A stretch of DNA of 64,000 nucleotides from Janthinobacterium tructae (GTDB lineage: Bacteria; Pseudomonadota; Gammaproteobacteria; Burkholderiales; Burkholderiaceae_D): the NCBI RefSeq assembly GCF_006517255.1, contig NZ_CP041185.1:4898001-4962000 (forward strand). The letters are read 5' to 3'. A model generated the notes under the pieces. That model was not told where the DNA came from, searched no databases, and worked only from the letters and a program-made list of their open reading frames with translations. This document shows positions 19,676 to 32,020 of this stretch, one piece after another. The stretch's first letter is position 1; every line of letters starts with the position of its first letter. The position numbers were made by a program, and so were the translations under genes.

Positions 19676-21787
19676 ATGCGGATAATGCGGTTGTTCATCG
19701 GATGCTGGCTATTCCTGTTTATCTTGGGACAGGCGTGGGCAGGCGTGCTCACCAAGGCCGAGCTGGCACGGCGTTTTCCTGCTCCCATCGTCGTCGGCGA
19801 CAAGGAGACCGACTTGCCCGTCTGGCCCTTGTTCCGGCAAAACGCCACGGCCACCGAACTGGTCGGCTACGTGTTTGAATCGGTGGACCTGGCTCCGATT
19901 CCCGGTTTTTCCGGCGTGCCCGTCAATCTGCTGATCGGCATCGATCCGAAAGGCAGTTTTCTGGACGTCGCCGTGCTGTCGCAACACGAACCGGTGTTTC
20001 TCGACGGCCTAGGTGAAGCGCCCCTGTTTCAATTCGTCAAACAGTACCAGGGTTTGTCGCTGAAACAGAATATCGCCATCGATGCGCGCACCAAGCGCGC
20101 GCCAGATGCGACCCACGCCGATATCGACGGCGTGTCGAAGGCCACGGCCTCCGTGCGCATCATCAACCAGAGCGTGCTGGCCTCCGCCTTGAAAGTGTCG
20201 CGCAAAAAACTGGGTTTTGCGCAAGGGCGCGACCCCGACCAGATTGCCCGCATCCGCATGGACGTGTTCGAAAAACTCAGCGCGGCGCAGATGCTCAAAC
20301 AAGGCTTGATCCAGCATGTACGCCTGAGCAACAAGGACGTGGAAACCCTGTTTGCCGGCAGTCCTGGCGCGGGACTCGATACGCAGGCCACACGCGAACC
20401 GGACGGTGTGTTCATCGACCTGTACCTGGCGTATGTATCCGTGCCCACGGTGGGACGCAATCTGTTGACGGAGCGCAGCTGGAGCAAACTGCGCAACCGG
20501 CTCGACGAGGGCGACCACGCCATCCTCGTCATGTCGCGCGGGCGCTACAGCGTGCTGGGCGACGATTTTGTGCGCGGCACCGTGCCGGACCGGCTGTTGC
20601 TGAAGCAGGATGGCTTGCCCATCGACATGCGCGACCTGGACCTGGAATTGAGTTTGTCGGAGGGGGCAGCGTTGCCGACGGAAAATGTCGCTGTCTTTCG
20701 CATCATCAGCCAGGCGGGGCTCGATGCGGCCAGCCCGCTGGCGTTCACACTTCCCATCACGCGCAGCAAGGGCATCGTGTATCCGGAACGCATCGCCCGC
20801 AACGTGGATTTCAGTTTCCGCCTGCCGGCTGATTTTTATAGCGCACCGCAAGGCGACGATGCCACATGGCGCGGCACGTGGAAGAACCGCAAGGCCGAGC
20901 TATTGACCTTGCTGGCCGGGCTGGCGCTGCTGGCCGGCGCTTTGGCCTGGCAAAAACGCCTGGTGCGCGAGGGGCGGCAATTTACCTGGTTCCGCCGCCT
21001 GTTCCTGTTGTTTACCATCGCTTTCATCGGTTACTACGCGCAGGGGCAGTTATCGATCGTCAATATTACGGGCGCATTCCAGGCGCTGCTGGCGGGGCGC
21101 AGCCTGGGCTTTTTCCTGTTCGATCCGATGACGGTGATCCTGTGGGCTTTCGTGCTGCTCAGTCTGTTTATCTGGGGGCGCGGCACGTTTTGCGGCTGGC
21201 TGTGTCCGTTCGGCGCGCTGCAGGAATTCACGGGCAAGCTGGGCCAGTGGTTGCGATTGCCTCAGTGGAAGATCAAGCCGCGCCTGGACGGGCGCTTGAA
21301 ATGGGTCAAGTATGGCTTGCTGGCGGCCATTCTCGGCAGCAGCGTGTTTTCCAGCCAGCTCACGGACAAGCTGGTGGAACTGGAGCCGTTCAAGACGGCG
21401 ATCACTTTGAATTTCGTGCGCGCCTGGCCCTTCGTCGTCTATGCCGTGGGCTTGCTGCTGCTCAGCAGCGTTTCCTACAAATTCTTTTGCCGCTACCTGT
21501 GTCCGTTTGGCGCGGCGCTGGCGCTGCTGGGGCGCTTTCGCCTGTTCAACTGGATTCCCCGCCGCAAGGAATGCGGCACGCCTTGCCAGACTTGTCGCCA
21601 CCGTTGCGAGTATCACGCCATCGCGCCCAGCGGGAAGGTCGATTACGGTGAGTGTTTCCAGTGCATGGATTGCGTGGTGATTTACGCCAGCGATGAAAAA
21701 TGCGCACCCTTGATGCTGGAAATCAAGCGTGCCCGTACCATTCCCATCGTCCGGGCCACGGCGGAGGAGAGCAGCAATGCAGCGTAG
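19676..21787 (+). CDS. NosR/NirI-family membrane flavin and iron-sulphur protein
   Basis: 703 residues. It has a signal/first membrane segment, then a periplasmic FMN-binding domain (about 80-185). This domain carries DGVSKATAS, a variant of the S/T-G-A-T flavinylation motif. Several membrane helices (about 410-625) hold two cysteine motifs, FCGWLCPFG and FCRYLCPFG. Cytoplasmic ferredoxin-like clusters follow (CGTPCQTCRHRC and CFQCMDC). NosR proteins carry electrons across the membrane to or from periplasmic enzymes and were first called regulators. There is no nosZ here; the neighbours are quinoprotein genes. The start 19676 is chosen over the GTG at 19667 because GGAG lies 8 nt before it. 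Its partner ApbE overlaps its end. Confidence 0.9.
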   Translation: MRIMRLFIGCWLFLFILGQAWAGVLTKAELARRFPAPIVVGDKETDLPVWPLFRQNATATELVGYVFESVDLAPIPGFSGVPVNLLIGIDPKGSFLDVAVLSQHEPVFLDGLGEAPLFQFVKQYQGLSLKQNIAIDARTKRAPDATHADIDGVSKATASVRIINQSVLASALKVSRKKLGFAQGRDPDQIARIRMDVFEKLSAAQMLKQGLIQHVRLSNKDVETLFAGSPGAGLDTQATREPDGVFIDLYLAYVSVPTVGRNLLTERSWSKLRNRLDEGDHAILVMSRGRYSVLGDDFVRGTVPDRLLLKQDGLPIDMRDLDLELSLSEGAALPTENVAVFRIISQAGLDAASPLAFTLPITRSKGIVYPERIARNVDFSFRLPADFYSAPQGDDATWRGTWKNRKAELLTLLAGLALLAGALAWQKRLVREGRQFTWFRRLFLLFTIAFIGYYAQGQLSIVNITGAFQALLAGRSLGFFLFDPMTVILWAFVLLSLFIWGRGTFCGWLCPFGALQEFTGKLGQWLRLPQWKIKPRLDGRLKWVKYGLLAAILGSSVFSSQLTDKLVELEPFKTAITLNFVRAWPFVVYAVGLLLLSSVSYKFFCRYLCPFGAALALLGRFRLFNWIPRRKECGTPCQTCRHRCEYHAIAPSGKVDYGECFQCMDCVVIYASDEKCAPLMLEIKRARTIPIVRATAEESSNAA

Positions 21788-22787
21788 AACCTTTATTTCC
21801 GCAGCGATCGGCAGCGTGGCCGGCATGGCGGGCGTGTCCTTGCCTGGCAGCATGGCGCGCGGCACGGCCACGGCGTCCGGCGTGCGGCCTTATCAAGGCG
21901 CCGCGCTGGCGTTTGGCACGACGATCGCCGTCACCGTGTTGCACCACGATCAGCACCAGGCCGAACTGGCGATTGAAGACGCCTTGCATGCGGCCAGGAA
22001 TATCGACCGGCTGATGAGCATTTACAGCCCGGCCAGCCAAGTCTTTCAGCTGAATCGTGATGGCCGTCTGGCCCGGCCGGACGTGCATCTGCTGGCCGTG
22101 CTGGCGCAGGCGCAAGCCTTGTCGCAATCGAGCGATGGGGCGTTCGATATCACCGTGCAACCCTTGTGGCAGCTATTTCGCGCGGCGGCAGACCAGGCAC
22201 GCTTGCCGACGGACACATTGCGTCGTGCCGCGCAGGCGCGGGTTGGCTGGCGGCAACTGGCGTGGGATAGCCGCGAAGTGCGTTTTCTTCAGCCCGGCAT
22301 GGCGCTGACCTTGAATGGCCTGGCGCAAGGCTACGCGGCGGACATGGCGCTGGCGGCCGTGCAGGCGCGCGGCATACGGCACGCGCTGCTCGACACGGGT
22401 GAGTTCATTGCGCGCGGACAGCGCTCCCTGCGCCGTCCGTGGACCTTGGGCATCCAGGACCCGCGCGACAGGGAAATCCTGGCGGCTACCTTGAAAGTGG
22501 AAGGGCGCAGCGTGGCCACGTCAGGCGATTACGAATGCACGTTCACGCCCGACTTCGCGCATCACCACATCTTCGACCCTTCGAACGGCGATTCGCCGCG
22601 CGAACTGGCCAGCGTGACCGTGCTGGCGCCCACGGGTTTGCTGGCCGACGGTTTGTCGACGACCTTCATGGTGACGGGGGCCGCGCGTGCGCATGCGATG
22701 GCCGCACACATGCAGGGCGTCGACCTGATGACCATCGACAAGTCGGGCCAGCGCAAGATGTCTCCCGGCTTTGCCCGTCTAATCTAA
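21777..22787 (+). CDS. apbE: ApbE, FAD:protein FMN transferase
   Basis: 336 residues. It attaches FMN covalently to a Thr or Ser in flavinylation motifs of periplasmic proteins. The N-terminus MQRRTFISAAIG looks like a Tat or Sec signal with twin Arg. Family features include a D...MS.Y sequence (RNIDRLMSIYSPAS), LNGLAQGYAAD, a nucleotide-binding segment, and the acidic/metal region near the C-terminus (LADGLSTTFMVTG). The ATG lies 11 nt inside the end of the NosR-like gene, indicating translational coupling. That makes the flavin domain of its neighbour the most probable substrate. Confidence 0.93.
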   Translation: MQRRTFISAAIGSVAGMAGVSLPGSMARGTATASGVRPYQGAALAFGTTIAVTVLHHDQHQAELAIEDALHAARNIDRLMSIYSPASQVFQLNRDGRLARPDVHLLAVLAQAQALSQSSDGAFDITVQPLWQLFRAAADQARLPTDTLRRAAQARVGWRQLAWDSREVRFLQPGMALTLNGLAQGYAADMALAAVQARGIRHALLDTGEFIARGQRSLRRPWTLGIQDPRDREILAATLKVEGRSVATSGDYECTFTPDFAHHHIFDPSNGDSPRELASVTVLAPTGLLADGLSTTFMVTGAARAHAMAAHMQGVDLMTIDKSGQRKMSPGFARLI

Positions 22788-22788
22788 G

Positions 22789-24777
22789 CTATTTCAGATG
22801 CGGTACCTTGCGATAGATCGTGTTGCGCGACACGCCCAGGGCCCGCGCCGTGGCCGAGACGTTGCCGCCGTGGGCATCGAGCGACTTGAGAATCGCGCTT
22901 TGTTCCATTTCTTCCAGGTTCGCGCCGGCGGCAATCATGCGGTCCGTGCTGGCGCTGGCGGCATGGGCCTGCGTCATCTCAATATCGTCGAGGAAATCAT
23001 CAGGCATGTGGCGTAGACAGATTTCATGCTCGTCGCCTGCCATGACGATGGCCGTGCGCAACAGATTGGTCAACTGGCGGAAATTGCCTGGCCATTTATG
23101 CTGGTGGAACATGCGCAGGATGTCCGGCGCCACCGTGTAGCGCGTATCGGGCGCTTCCGTCGCGAGGATTTTCTTGACGACTGTGTCCAGGTCGGTGCGT
23201 TCACGCAGCGGCGGCAGTTTGACCACCAGGCCATTCAGGCGATAATACAAGTCTTCGCGGAACAGTCCCTTGGCCATGCGTTCGCGCAAGTTGTGATTCG
23301 TGGCGCAAATGAGTTCCACATTGACGGTGATCGATTTGCTGCTGCCCAGCGGGGTGACCATGCGTTCCTGCAGCACGCGCAACAGCCGCGCCTGCAAGCC
23401 GAAGGGCATGTCGCCGATTTCATCGAGGAACAGGGTGCCACCATTGGCTTGCAGGATCTTGCCGATGGCCCCTTTCTTGCGCGCGCCCGTAAATGCCCCG
23501 TCTTCATAGCCGAACAGTTCAGACTCGATCAGGGTTTCCGGGATCGACGCGCAATTGACGGCGATAAACGGTCCCATGGCCCGCGGCGAGTCGTTATGGA
23601 TGGCTTGCGCCAGCAATTCCTTGCCTGTGCCCGTTTCACCCATGACGAGGATGGGAATATCGCGCCCCAGCACCTTGTTGACTTTTTCGATCACCAGTTC
23701 CAGTTGCGGATCGCCCGTGCGCAAGTAGCGCAGGCCGGACAGGCGGCGCGCCGCGTTGGCCGCATGGCTGGCTGGTGCGGGAACCTGGGCCGGCACGGCG
23801 TTGATATCGCTATGGTCGGTGCTGGCAGTGAAACCGTGCTGGAAAACGCTATTGGACAAGCGCAACTGCGCGCGCCCATACACGCGCACGCCGCTGTGCA
23901 TGCACAGGTTCAGCAAACCGGGTGAGGCCGTCCGGTAATGTTCGTACAGGGCAGACACGGGCAAGCCGAACAGGGAGCTGAAGGTATGGGATTGCAGCGC
24001 GGCGAATGACAGGCCCAGCTGGAACAAACCGTTTTTATTGGCGGATAAAAACCGCCCGCCCGGCGTGAATGAGGCGATGCCTTCCATTAAGGTGCCGATG
24101 AATTCGGGACGCGCGTGGAAGTGCACGGTGATGGCGTCTTCAAAGGTGGCGGAAAACAGCTGATTCTCAATCATCAGCGCCGACATGCGCACCAAAGCCA
24201 TCGTATGCTTGTGAAAGCTGCGCTGATCGCTGGACACGTCCAGCACGCCGATGACATTGCCCCGGTGATCGGTGATCGGTGCCGCGGAGCACGTCAGGAA
24301 ATGATTGGCGGCCAGGTAATGCTGGTCCGCATGGACCAACGTCGGTACTTTCTCCGTGATGGCCGTGCCGATGGCATTCGTGCCGCGGCTTTGTTCCGAC
24401 CATGCCACGCCCGGCTGCAGCGCCACGCGGTTGGCTTTCTCCAGGAAATCATCGTCACCCAGCGAATGCACGATCACGCCGTTGGCATCCGTCAAGATCA
24501 CCATATTGTGCGTGTTGACGATTTGCTGGTACAGGGTTTCCATGGCGGGCAGTGCGTGCGTGTGCAGCATGCGGTTTTGCTCGATCAGCAGTGACAGGTC
24601 GGATTTGCCGGCCGGCGTAAAGTCGGGCGTGGCCGTGGGCGACAGCCCAAAGGCGACTGAGCGCTGATGGGACGTTTCGATGATGACGGGGACGTTGTCC
24701 TGTCCTGCCGGCAAAATGTTCGCGTCCGCGATGGACGAAAACGGTGCGCTACGGTAAGTAGCTGACGGTTGATACAT
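22789..24777 (-). CDS. AcoR-like sigma-54-dependent activator
   Basis: 662 residues. A GAF sensor region (about 85-215) is followed by a central AAA+ domain with Walker A GETGTGKE (380-387), the sigma-54 loop GAFTGA (427-432) and Walker B TLFLDE (448-453). The C-terminal Fis-type helix-turn-helix is ALGVSRNTIYRKV. It lacks a response-regulator receiver domain, so it probably senses a small molecule; AcoR homologues respond to acetoin or acetaldehyde-type signals. GGAGG is placed 10 nt before this ATG, so I discard the 21 upstream codons. It ends two bases from apbE, convergent. It is the likely activator of the five sigma-54 promoters between 9264 and 18402. Confidence 0.9.
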   Translation of the reverse strand: MYQPSATYRSAPFSSIADANILPAGQDNVPVIIETSHQRSVAFGLSPTATPDFTPAGKSDLSLLIEQNRMLHTHALPAMETLYQQIVNTHNMVILTDANGVIVHSLGDDDFLEKANRVALQPGVAWSEQSRGTNAIGTAITEKVPTLVHADQHYLAANHFLTCSAAPITDHRGNVIGVLDVSSDQRSFHKHTMALVRMSALMIENQLFSATFEDAITVHFHARPEFIGTLMEGIASFTPGGRFLSANKNGLFQLGLSFAALQSHTFSSLFGLPVSALYEHYRTASPGLLNLCMHSGVRVYGRAQLRLSNSVFQHGFTASTDHSDINAVPAQVPAPASHAANAARRLSGLRYLRTGDPQLELVIEKVNKVLGRDIPILVMGETGTGKELLAQAIHNDSPRAMGPFIAVNCASIPETLIESELFGYEDGAFTGARKKGAIGKILQANGGTLFLDEIGDMPFGLQARLLRVLQERMVTPLGSSKSITVNVELICATNHNLRERMAKGLFREDLYYRLNGLVVKLPPLRERTDLDTVVKKILATEAPDTRYTVAPDILRMFHQHKWPGNFRQLTNLLRTAIVMAGDEHEICLRHMPDDFLDDIEMTQAHAASASTDRMIAAGANLEEMEQSAILKSLDAHGGNVSATARALGVSRNTIYRKVPHLK

Positions 24778-25083
24778 GATCTCGTTGCCTCCGTTGGGCC
24801 CTGTACTGCGGCGCTCTTTTGAATATCGAGAGTGTTCCATAATGTAGCACCTGTCACAGATGGGAGCAAAGCAAAGCGAACCGGGCTGTCCCCAGTGTTG
24901 CTGCCAGGCCCAGAGTTGCTGCCATCAGTGTGCAGTGCATATGTCTGTATAAGCAAGTGCGGTGCCAGGGCTGTTTCTCGGAGCTGAAAAATAGCCCTTG
25001 CAGGGTGCACGGGGCAGGGCTATAATTCGCCCCCTCGCTGAACGATGCATGCAAATGCTGAGTGAAGCGGGTAAAAAAGAAGG
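24778..25083. other. intergenic region between the activator gene and the rRNA promoter
   Basis: About 300 bp without a supportable gene. It holds the ribosome site of the minus-strand activator (GGAGG in reverse at about 24788). Short weak repeats such as CCCAGTGTTGCTGCCAGG/CCCAGAGTTGCTGCCA (about 24891-24923) are present. I see no promoter for the activator that I can defend. Confidence 0.4.
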
Positions 25084-25112
25084 TTGACGAAATGCTGAAA
25101 AAGCTTCATACT
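25084..25112 (+). promoter_or_regulatory. sigma-70 promoter of rRNA operon 2
   Basis: TTGACG (25084-25089) and CATACT (25107-25112) are spaced by 17 bp, about 270 bp upstream of the 16S, the expected place for an rRNA promoter. The -35 is strong and the -10 moderate. Confidence 0.6.
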
Positions 25113-25377
25113 CTTCCTTCTTCGCAGCTGACAAACACAACGCTTTGTCAAGAGCGCGAAAGCAGTACCGAATACAGTTCTTTAACAATTAACAGTCGAT
25201 AAGTGTGGGCATTTGATGTAAGTGCAGCGTCAATCTTCGGATTGGCGTCTAACTTAAAATATCAAATGTTCACAAGAAATAATGAAATAGGCGCTACGCA
25301 AGTAGTGGCCTGTCAGTTTTTTGAGTGAGCGACCCGTCGCAAGACGGTGCCAATAAAATGGCAAAGTAACAGAGATT
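25113..25377 (+). promoter_or_regulatory. 16S leader with boxA-like signal
   Basis: The pre-16S leader. TTCTTTAACAATT at 25178-25190 resembles boxA antitermination sequences and recurs before both 23S genes. AGTGTGGGCATTTGATG and ATCAAATGTTCACA form part of the 16S processing stem, because ATCAAATGTTCACACTT also follows the 16S 3' end at 26945. Confidence 0.6.
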
Positions 25378-26911
<1,534 letters not shown>

Positions 26912-27008
26912 GAGTTTGCACGAATCAGGTAACTGATTCACGCATCAAATGTTCACACTTATCGGCTGTTTAATTAAGAAGAAACAGTAGTAGTAGTAGC
27001 ACCGCGTT

Positions 27009-27085
27009 GGGGCTGTAGCTCAGCTGGTTAGAGCACCGTGTTGATAACGCGGGGGTCGTTGGTTCGAGTCCAACCAGCCCTACCA
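27009..27085 (+). tRNA. ileT: tRNA-Ile (GAT anticodon)
   Basis: Identical to the copy at 1171, including the encoded CCA. It lies in the 16S-23S spacer of operon 2. Confidence 0.97.
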
Positions 27086-27096
27086 GTCATTACCCA

Positions 27097-27172
27097 GGGG
27101 GATTAGCTCAGCTGGGAGAGCACCTGCTTTGCAAGCAGGGGGTCGTCGGTTCGATCCCGTCATCCTCCACCA
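27097..27172 (+). tRNA. alaT: tRNA-Ala (TGC anticodon)
   Basis: Identical to the copy at 1267. The spacer to tRNA-Ile is 11 nt (GTCATTACCCA) instead of 19 nt. The tRNA is followed by a 237-nt spacer with the same boxA-like TTCTTTAACAATCTGG near 27244. Confidence 0.97.
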
Positions 27173-27409
27173 CGTTTTACTCGAAAGTGCAAACGTAAGC
27201 CGTGAGGTTTAGGTTTGATCTTTTAGCGATCAAAGCTGTTTCGTTCTTTAACAATCTGGAAGAAGTAAAGATTATTTATTGATCGGTTTGCCGTAAAAAG
27301 CGAATCGATGGGTAATGATTGTATGTATCAACAAACAAGCAACAACGTTGTACTTTCTTATCCCTGTAGCGCTCTTTCATCATGCAAATGATGAGAGGCT
27401 AACGTTATA

Positions 27410-30283
<2,874 letters not shown>

Positions 30284-30417
30284 ATAACCTTAGCAGGTAC
30301 AGAGGATAAGACGGTACAACGTTGCGTGTTTGTTGATACTACTATTCATTACCCAATCTTTGCTTCTTCCAGATTCAGGCTTTGTCGCTCAACTGAGGAC
30401 AAATGCCAGTACAAGTT

Positions 30418-30534
30418 ATGCCTGATGACCATAGCAAGTTGGTCCCACCCCTTCCCATCCCGAACAGGACCGTGAAACAACTTTGCGCCGATGATAGTGC
30501 TGCAACCAGTGTGAAAGTAGGTTATCGTCAGGCT
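30418..30534 (+). rRNA. rrf: 5S ribosomal RNA (operon 2, first copy)
   Basis: Same 117-nt sequence as at 4613. It closes operon 2 before a rho-independent terminator. Confidence 0.96.
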
Positions 30535-30551
30535 TGTTATTCGCAGTAGAG

Positions 30552-30584
30552 AAAAACCCGACCAGCAATGGCCGGGTTTTTTTT
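30552..30584 (+). terminator. terminator between the two 5S genes
   Basis: AAACCCG(A)CC and GGCCGGGTTT stem followed by eight Ts. It is homologous to the terminator at 4748. Confidence 0.9.
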
Positions 30585-30644
30585 CGTCTGGTGCTTTTTC
30601 GCTATAAAAAGCCACTTTTGGCCCCATTCCCAGATAAATTCGTA

Positions 30645-30650
30645 TATAAT
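30645..30650 (+). promoter_or_regulatory. possible -10 element for the extra 5S gene
   Basis: A perfect TATAAT lies 59 bp upstream of the extra 5S gene and downstream of the first 5S terminator. No convincing -35 is at 16-18 bp (the best, TTGGCC at 30618, is 21 bp away). Independent transcription is possible but not shown. Confidence 0.4.
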
Positions 30651-30708
30651 TCGCCTCCTCAGATCAGATGGTTTGCTGCCCCGTTGGGAGCAGGCTGTTG
30701 AAAAAGTT

Positions 30709-30825
30709 ATGCCTGATGACCATAGCAAGTTGGTCCCACCCCTTCCCATCCCGAACAGGACCGTGAAACAACTTTGCGCCGATGATAGTGCTGCAACCAG
30801 TGTGAAAGTAGGTTATCGTCAGGCT
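30709..30825 (+). rRNA. rrf: 5S ribosomal RNA (extra copy)
   Basis: A third 5S copy with the same body as the other two, starting about 170 bp beyond the first 5S of operon 2 and separated from it by a terminator. Only the few bases before ATGCCTGA and after GGCTTGTTA differ. It has its own terminator. It looks like a local duplication of the 5S end of the operon. Confidence 0.95.
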
Positions 30826-30833
30826 TGTTATAT

Positions 30834-30865
30834 AAAAAAACCCCGCTAGGTGCGGGGTTTTTTTT
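30834..30865 (+). terminator. terminator of the extra 5S gene
   Basis: AAAAAACCCCGC/GCGGGGTTTTTTTT with a four-base TAGG-type loop. The symmetrical A and T runs allow it also to stop minus-strand transcription from 30886. Confidence 0.92.
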
Positions 30866-30885
30866 CGTCTGCAGCGTTCATGGGA

Positions 30886-31230
30886 TCAGATGCCCCAGGT
30901 AATGCTTTCACCTTCTGCCTTGGCCGAGCGCAGCATCTCCATCAAGGGATAGGCGCGCTGCGAAAAATGCACTTTTTGCGCGCGCGCATGGGCGCCCGAT
31001 TCGCCATCTTCCAGCGTTTCCGGCGTATGGGTATCGTGCTCGATGTCATTTTCCGGATGCAATTTGCTTTCCGCGACTTCTTTTTCCAGCAAGGCCAGGG
31101 CATCTCCTGCTTCCGTTGGCGTAATGACGCCGCGCGTGGGATTCTTGTGCAGGATGTCGAGGATACGCTGGGCATGCTCCTGGTACATCAGTACTTCAGG
31201 GGAGGATTTGGATTTGAATGAGATCAACAT
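30886..31230 (-). CDS. DUF1840 family protein
   Basis: 114 residues. The start MLISFKSKSSPEVLMYQ and the helix AQRILDILHKNP...GVITPTEAGDALALLEKEV match the small cytoplasmic DUF1840 family common in Burkholderiales. The function is unknown. The C-terminal half holds an acidic linker and another helix. It stands alone, with 180 bp to the next minus-strand gene. I see no strong signal in the gap 31231-31410, which lies upstream of it. Confidence 0.82.
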   Translation of the reverse strand: MLISFKSKSSPEVLMYQEHAQRILDILHKNPTRGVITPTEAGDALALLEKEVAESKLHPENDIEHDTHTPETLEDGESGAHARAQKVHFSQRAYPLMEMLRSAKAEGESITWGI

Positions 31231-31410
31231 AAGCGCTTTCTGAAACTTGTTGTTAGTGTCGAAACAATATCACGACTTGAAACATCGCACAGGCCGTCCG
31301 ATTGCCCGGATTGCACATTTGCAAGCCGGATATCGCCATCTGTTGGACAGCGCACGTATTTACAAGAGCTTGCTGACCGTGAAAACATCCGTTTAAGCGA
31401 TCACTAAGTC

Positions 31411-31956
31411 TCAATCCAGTTTCACTGAGTCCATGAAGGTGTCGATGGTGTCACGCGACAGCTTGCGCTCTTCACCGAGAATGATGATCTGGAAGATGTG
31501 CTTGTCCTGTGCCACAAAACGGCCGACCAGCAGGACAGGCTTGCCTTGCTGCGTGCCGCTGGCCTCGATGCTGAGCGAACTGCGCTGATGTATTCCGGCA
31601 GCAGTGCTGCTGGCTGCCGATGCGGACTTTTCGCTGCGTACAGTGCCGTTGATATTTTTCAACAGGGCGGTCTGCATGGCGGGCAGGGCCGCTTGCGCCT
31701 GTTCTGCGTTGTCGAGCACGGCACTGCCGATGGCGAAGGTATTGCCATCAACCTCGCTCGCCGTCATGGTCAGGCTGACTTTCTTGCCATCGAGATCGAT
31801 CTCGCGCGTCAGCACGGCCGGCTTGCCTGGAAACAGGGCCGTGAACTGAGCGTCGGGGCTGCGATAGTCGCGCCAGTCGAATTTCGGACTGCAGGCGGAC
31901 AGGACGCTGGCGGCCGCGAGCGTAGCCAGCAAGAGAGCAAGTGATGGTTTTTTCAT
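31411..31956 (-). CDS. putative lipoprotein
   Basis: 181 residues. A type II signal peptide with lipobox LSAC (Cys near 21) follows a short basic N-terminus. The mature part is about 160 residues, with FTALFPGKPAVLTREIDLDGK resembling small envelope proteins of unknown role. The open frame reaches 32193, but the ATG at 31956 gives the lipoprotein signal and the longer form overlaps comM. The function is not known. It lies 64 bp downstream of comM on the same strand. Confidence 0.75.
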   Translation of the reverse strand: MKKPSLALLLATLAAASVLSACSPKFDWRDYRSPDAQFTALFPGKPAVLTREIDLDGKKVSLTMTASEVDGNTFAIGSAVLDNAEQAQAALPAMQTALLKNINGTVRSEKSASAASSTAAGIHQRSSLSIEASGTQQGKPVLLVGRFVAQDKHIFQIIILGEERKLSRDTIDTFMDSVKLD

Positions 31957-32020
31957 CAGCAGATGGTAGCAGTGCCGCCAGTCACGCGCAATCGCGTATG
32001 TGTGGCGTTCATTGCTCTCC

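Noticed and set aside
19676..21787. NosR-like protein as part of a nitrous oxide reductase cluster
   Set aside because: No nosZ, nosD, nosF, nosY or nosL gene is near; neighbours are quinoprotein genes.
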